Shown: positions 62,453 through 64,000 of the stretch, piece after piece
Layout: each line of letters begins with the position of its first letter
Numbering within the stretch: position 1 is the first letter of the stretch
Assembly (NCBI RefSeq): GCF_010501075.1
Contig: NZ_QVMN01000010.1
Span: forward strand, 1-64,000
Origin: Dysgonomonas sp. 25
GTDB taxonomy: Bacteria; Bacteroidota; Bacteroidia; Bacteroidales; Dysgonomonadaceae
Direction of reading: 5' to 3'
DNA: 64,000 bases
Made by a program: the position numbers and the translations under genes
The notes under the pieces: generated by a model
Database searches by the model: none
Told to the model about the DNA's origin: nothing
What the model saw: the letters and a program-made list of their open reading frames with translations, nothing else

Positions 62453-63676
62453 ATGAAAAGAACAATCTTGACACAGGCTATTATCATATTAGCCTTCTTA
62501 ACAACAACAATCGGCCTGCATGGGCAAGTAACTATCGGGAGCAATACACCACCACGGGCGGGGGCACTATTGGACCTGACCGAGGGTGCAACAACCACTC
62601 ACGGATTGAATATGCCTCGCGTAGAGCTAACTAACCTGAAACCTACTACTCCTGCTGAACTATCGGCCTCTATCGGCGGAAGTGGCAATTGGGTATTGAA
62701 CGACCATACAGCATTGGCTGTATACAACACCAAAGCTGACCATTGTGCAGTCGACCCTATTTACGAAGGGCTGTATGTTTTCGATGGGACTGAATGGCAA
62801 CTAATAGGACAGCCGGGTATCTCTGCTGCTGTTTACGAAGTTATTGACCCTCGCGACAATCAGGTTTACTTAGCCCGTAACTTTGGAAGTACCGCTGGCG
62901 ACTGGATGTTGGAGAACCTCCGCTACGAACCGAAGGCTGCAGATGGCTATACAGGGTATCGTCATGATGCAGGCATGATATCCAGTCCCTACACTGATAA
63001 ATACTGGGCTTATCCTTGGAAAGGGCCAACCGGTACAGGTGGAACATACTATCCTACCCAAGCCCAGGCCGACTGGGATCCACAGATGGGTATTCTTTAC
63101 AATTGGTATGCTGCAACTAACGGCGAAAATAGCGAGACAGTAGACCAGGGGCAGATAGCGGGCACTGTTCCCGGTGCGAATGAAGTAGAGGTCAAAAAAG
63201 AAACAAGTCCAGGAGCCAAAGATGGAAAAATCCGGGGTATTTGCCCACCCAACTGGCATGTACCTACCGACCGTGAATGGAATGAACTGGAAAAGGAACT
63301 CACCGAGCATGCTTCCAGCTATTCTGCTACGGCTAACAGCACATGGTCTTCTACCTGGGAAACGACAGCAGGTGGGCGTGGCCCTACCCTTGGTGAGGCA
63401 ATGAAGAGCGAGTGTGAGCTACCGGGCCATAACTACGGCTCTCCCAACGGCAAGAGCTTCTCTACGGCGCGGGGTGGCTTCAATGTAGTACTTACGGGCT
63501 ACGCCGGCACTGCCAAGGCACTCGATTACGGCTACATCGGCTACTTCTGGTCGGCGAGTGCCTACAGCAGCTACAATGCATGGGTCCGGTCTGTCCGTCG
63601 TAGCCTCGCGTTTGCAGGCCGTGGCCAGACCGGCTGCGGCAGCCTCTTCTCCGTCCGCTGCAAGAAAAACGACTAA
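62453..63676 (+). CDS. FISUMP-domain surface protein C, best candidate for a diversified variable region
   Basis: A 407-residue exported protein with a signal peptide (MKRTILTQAIIILAFL..., cleaved near HGQ). The N-terminal domain is shared with A and B (QVTIGSNTPPRAGALLDL, LNMPRVELTNLKPTTP, LYVFDGTEWQLI). The FISUMP module runs from about 145 (GDWMLENLRYEP) to the end, with GICPPNWHVPTDREWNELE and GYFWSAS ... LFSVRCKKND. Between FWSAS and FSVRC, 17 of 29 codons have the form NNC. In the 120 bases 63541-63660 I count 78 G/C and only 14 A, much richer in G/C than the surrounding genome. This is the pattern left by adenine-directed mutagenesis of an AAC-rich template. It is flanked by repeats on both sides and lies at the window's right edge. 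Confidence 0.85.
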   Translation: MKRTILTQAIIILAFLTTTIGLHGQVTIGSNTPPRAGALLDLTEGATTTHGLNMPRVELTNLKPTTPAELSASIGGSGNWVLNDHTALAVYNTKADHCAVDPIYEGLYVFDGTEWQLIGQPGISAAVYEVIDPRDNQVYLARNFGSTAGDWMLENLRYEPKAADGYTGYRHDAGMISSPYTDKYWAYPWKGPTGTGGTYYPTQAQADWDPQMGILYNWYAATNGENSETVDQGQIAGTVPGANEVEVKKETSPGAKDGKIRGICPPNWHVPTDREWNELEKELTEHASSYSATANSTWSSTWETTAGGRGPTLGEAMKSECELPGHNYGSPNGKSFSTARGGFNVVLTGYAGTAKALDYGYIGYFWSASAYSSYNAWVRSVRRSLAFAGRGQTGCGSLFSVRCKKND

Positions 63677-63679
63677 TCC

Positions 63680-63773
63680 ACCTCCCCCCTACCCCCTCTA
63701 CAAGAGGGGGTAATAAAATAAAACAATTTTATCTATATAATAGCCTCCCCTTGTTGGGGGAGGTTGGAGGGGG
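63680..63773. repeat. C/G-rich double-hairpin block downstream of FISUMP C
   Basis: Hairpin 1 (63690-63712) is TACCCCCTC-TACAA-GAGGGGGTA and hairpin 2 (63744-63763) is CCTCCCC-TTGTT-GGGGGAGG, followed by TTGGAGGGGGTG. This is the same order as at 46750, starting only about 15 bases after the stop codon. A structured hairpin just downstream of the variable region is a feature of DGR targets, but these could simply be terminators. Confidence 0.8.
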
Positions 63774-63775
63774 TG

Positions 63776-63889
63776 AAAAAACACTGTATCGCGTCAAATA
63801 TGTCAAGAGTGTCAAGTTTTAACTAAATTTCGATTGATAATCAGCGAAGTAGGTTTTTGGCAAAACTTGACGGCGGTATCAGTCCTGTA
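63776..63889 (+). repeat. R element, copy 4
   Basis: GAAAAAACACTGTATCGCG, direct heptamers TGTCAAG-AG-TGTCAAG (63801-63816), core ATTTCGATTGATAATCAGCG, inverted CTTGACG (63866-63872; one change from CTTGACA), then TATCAGTCCTGTAAAGAA, which is the reverse complement of the outer segment of copy 2. It starts about 100 bases after FISUMP C. Confidence 0.82.
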
Positions 63890-64000
63890 AAGAAACGCTT
63901 GGTGGCCATTGAGTCACCTTCGTTCGTCGAATTGGAAATTGGCGGAGCCAACAATTGTTTCGAGGAACGTAAACGACTCAATATGTTGACACGATTGTCA
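63890..64000. other. Open reading frames running off the right edge
   Basis: Beyond R copy 4 both strands are open in one frame to the last base. The minus-strand frame runs from the edge to a TGA at 63841-63843 and reads like the C-terminus of a protein (SRLRSSKQLLAPPISNS, GDSMATKRFFTGLIPP). The plus-strand frame (LAKLDGGISPVKKRLVAIES ... NCFEERKRLNMLTRLS) is equally open. I cannot tell which is real, and no family is recognised in either. Confidence 0.25.

Noticed and set aside
62037-62456. 139-residue open frame upstream of FISUMP C
   Set aside because: It runs through REP-like and palindromic repeats and into the start of the real gene, so it is a chance opening.

Overview
The window looks like a chromosomal segment of a Bacteroidales bacterium, probably close to Dysgonomonas (family-level inference only, no marker search was possible). 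Support: many transcription starts carry the Bacteroidetes -7 element TAnnTTTG and lack a clear -10/-35; there are many Sec signal peptides and lipoproteins; and the gene content fits (TamB, NDH-2, DUF6807, DUF3667, FISUMP-domain proteins, short-LID adenylate kinase). No rRNA, tRNA, CRISPR array, phage or intact insertion sequence was recognised.

Layout. 0-11.7 kb: housekeeping (obgE, adk, hpt on the minus strand; a DMP19 protein, an alkaline phosphatase and ogt on plus; rlmI and a helix-hairpin-helix protein on minus; then dsbD-cyuA-mazG). 11.9-16.6 kb: a TPR protein and the first FISUMP surface protein (A) with flanking repeats. 16.7-20.1 kb: the translation cluster thrS-infC-rpmI-rplT. 20.1-26 kb: two paralogous lipoproteins, ftsK-vanW, and an outer-membrane barrel. 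26.2-29.1 kb: a repeat-containing gap, then an AT-rich accessory cassette in which a lipoprotein with a compositionally foreign C-terminal domain is followed by two small exported paralogues. 29.3-45 kb: ygiQ, a PmoA-like lipoprotein, ffh, an aspartyl protease, folD, tcdA, NDH-2, tamB and an ArsC/Spx-like gene. 45.4-46.9 kb: FISUMP protein B with repeats. 47-61.6 kb: DUF2156-GNAT, a metallo-beta-lactamase-fold protein with a PhnA-like gene, lipoproteins, a purine salvage set (guaA, xanthine/uracil-type permease, xpt), DUF3667, rsmE, a peroxiredoxin with a cytoplasmic DsbA-like protein, a flippase and glyA. 61.6-64 kb: a repeat-dense gap and FISUMP protein C.

The most unusual content is the FISUMP family and its flanks. 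Three dispersed genes share a signal peptide, an N-terminal domain and a C-type-lectin-like FISUMP module ending in (F/Y)SVRCKK, preceded by about 30 hypervariable residues. In copy C that segment is adenine-poor and dominated by NNC codons, the signature expected of a diversity-generating-retroelement (DGR) variable repeat. No reverse transcriptase or template repeat is present, but copy C sits at the right edge. Downstream of each gene lies the same element (called R here), built from two direct heptamers and one inverted heptamer. In one copy all three heptamers have changed together. G/C-rich hairpin blocks, a TTACTTCGCCCTTCGGGC repeat and (CA)n tracts with a conserved flank also cluster around these genes. 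A second candidate system is the 26.6-29.1 kb cassette, which has the architecture of a polymorphic or swappable-domain surface protein with duplicated accessory proteins.

Start codons were moved from the longest reading frame whenever a -7 element, signal peptide or family start argued for it.
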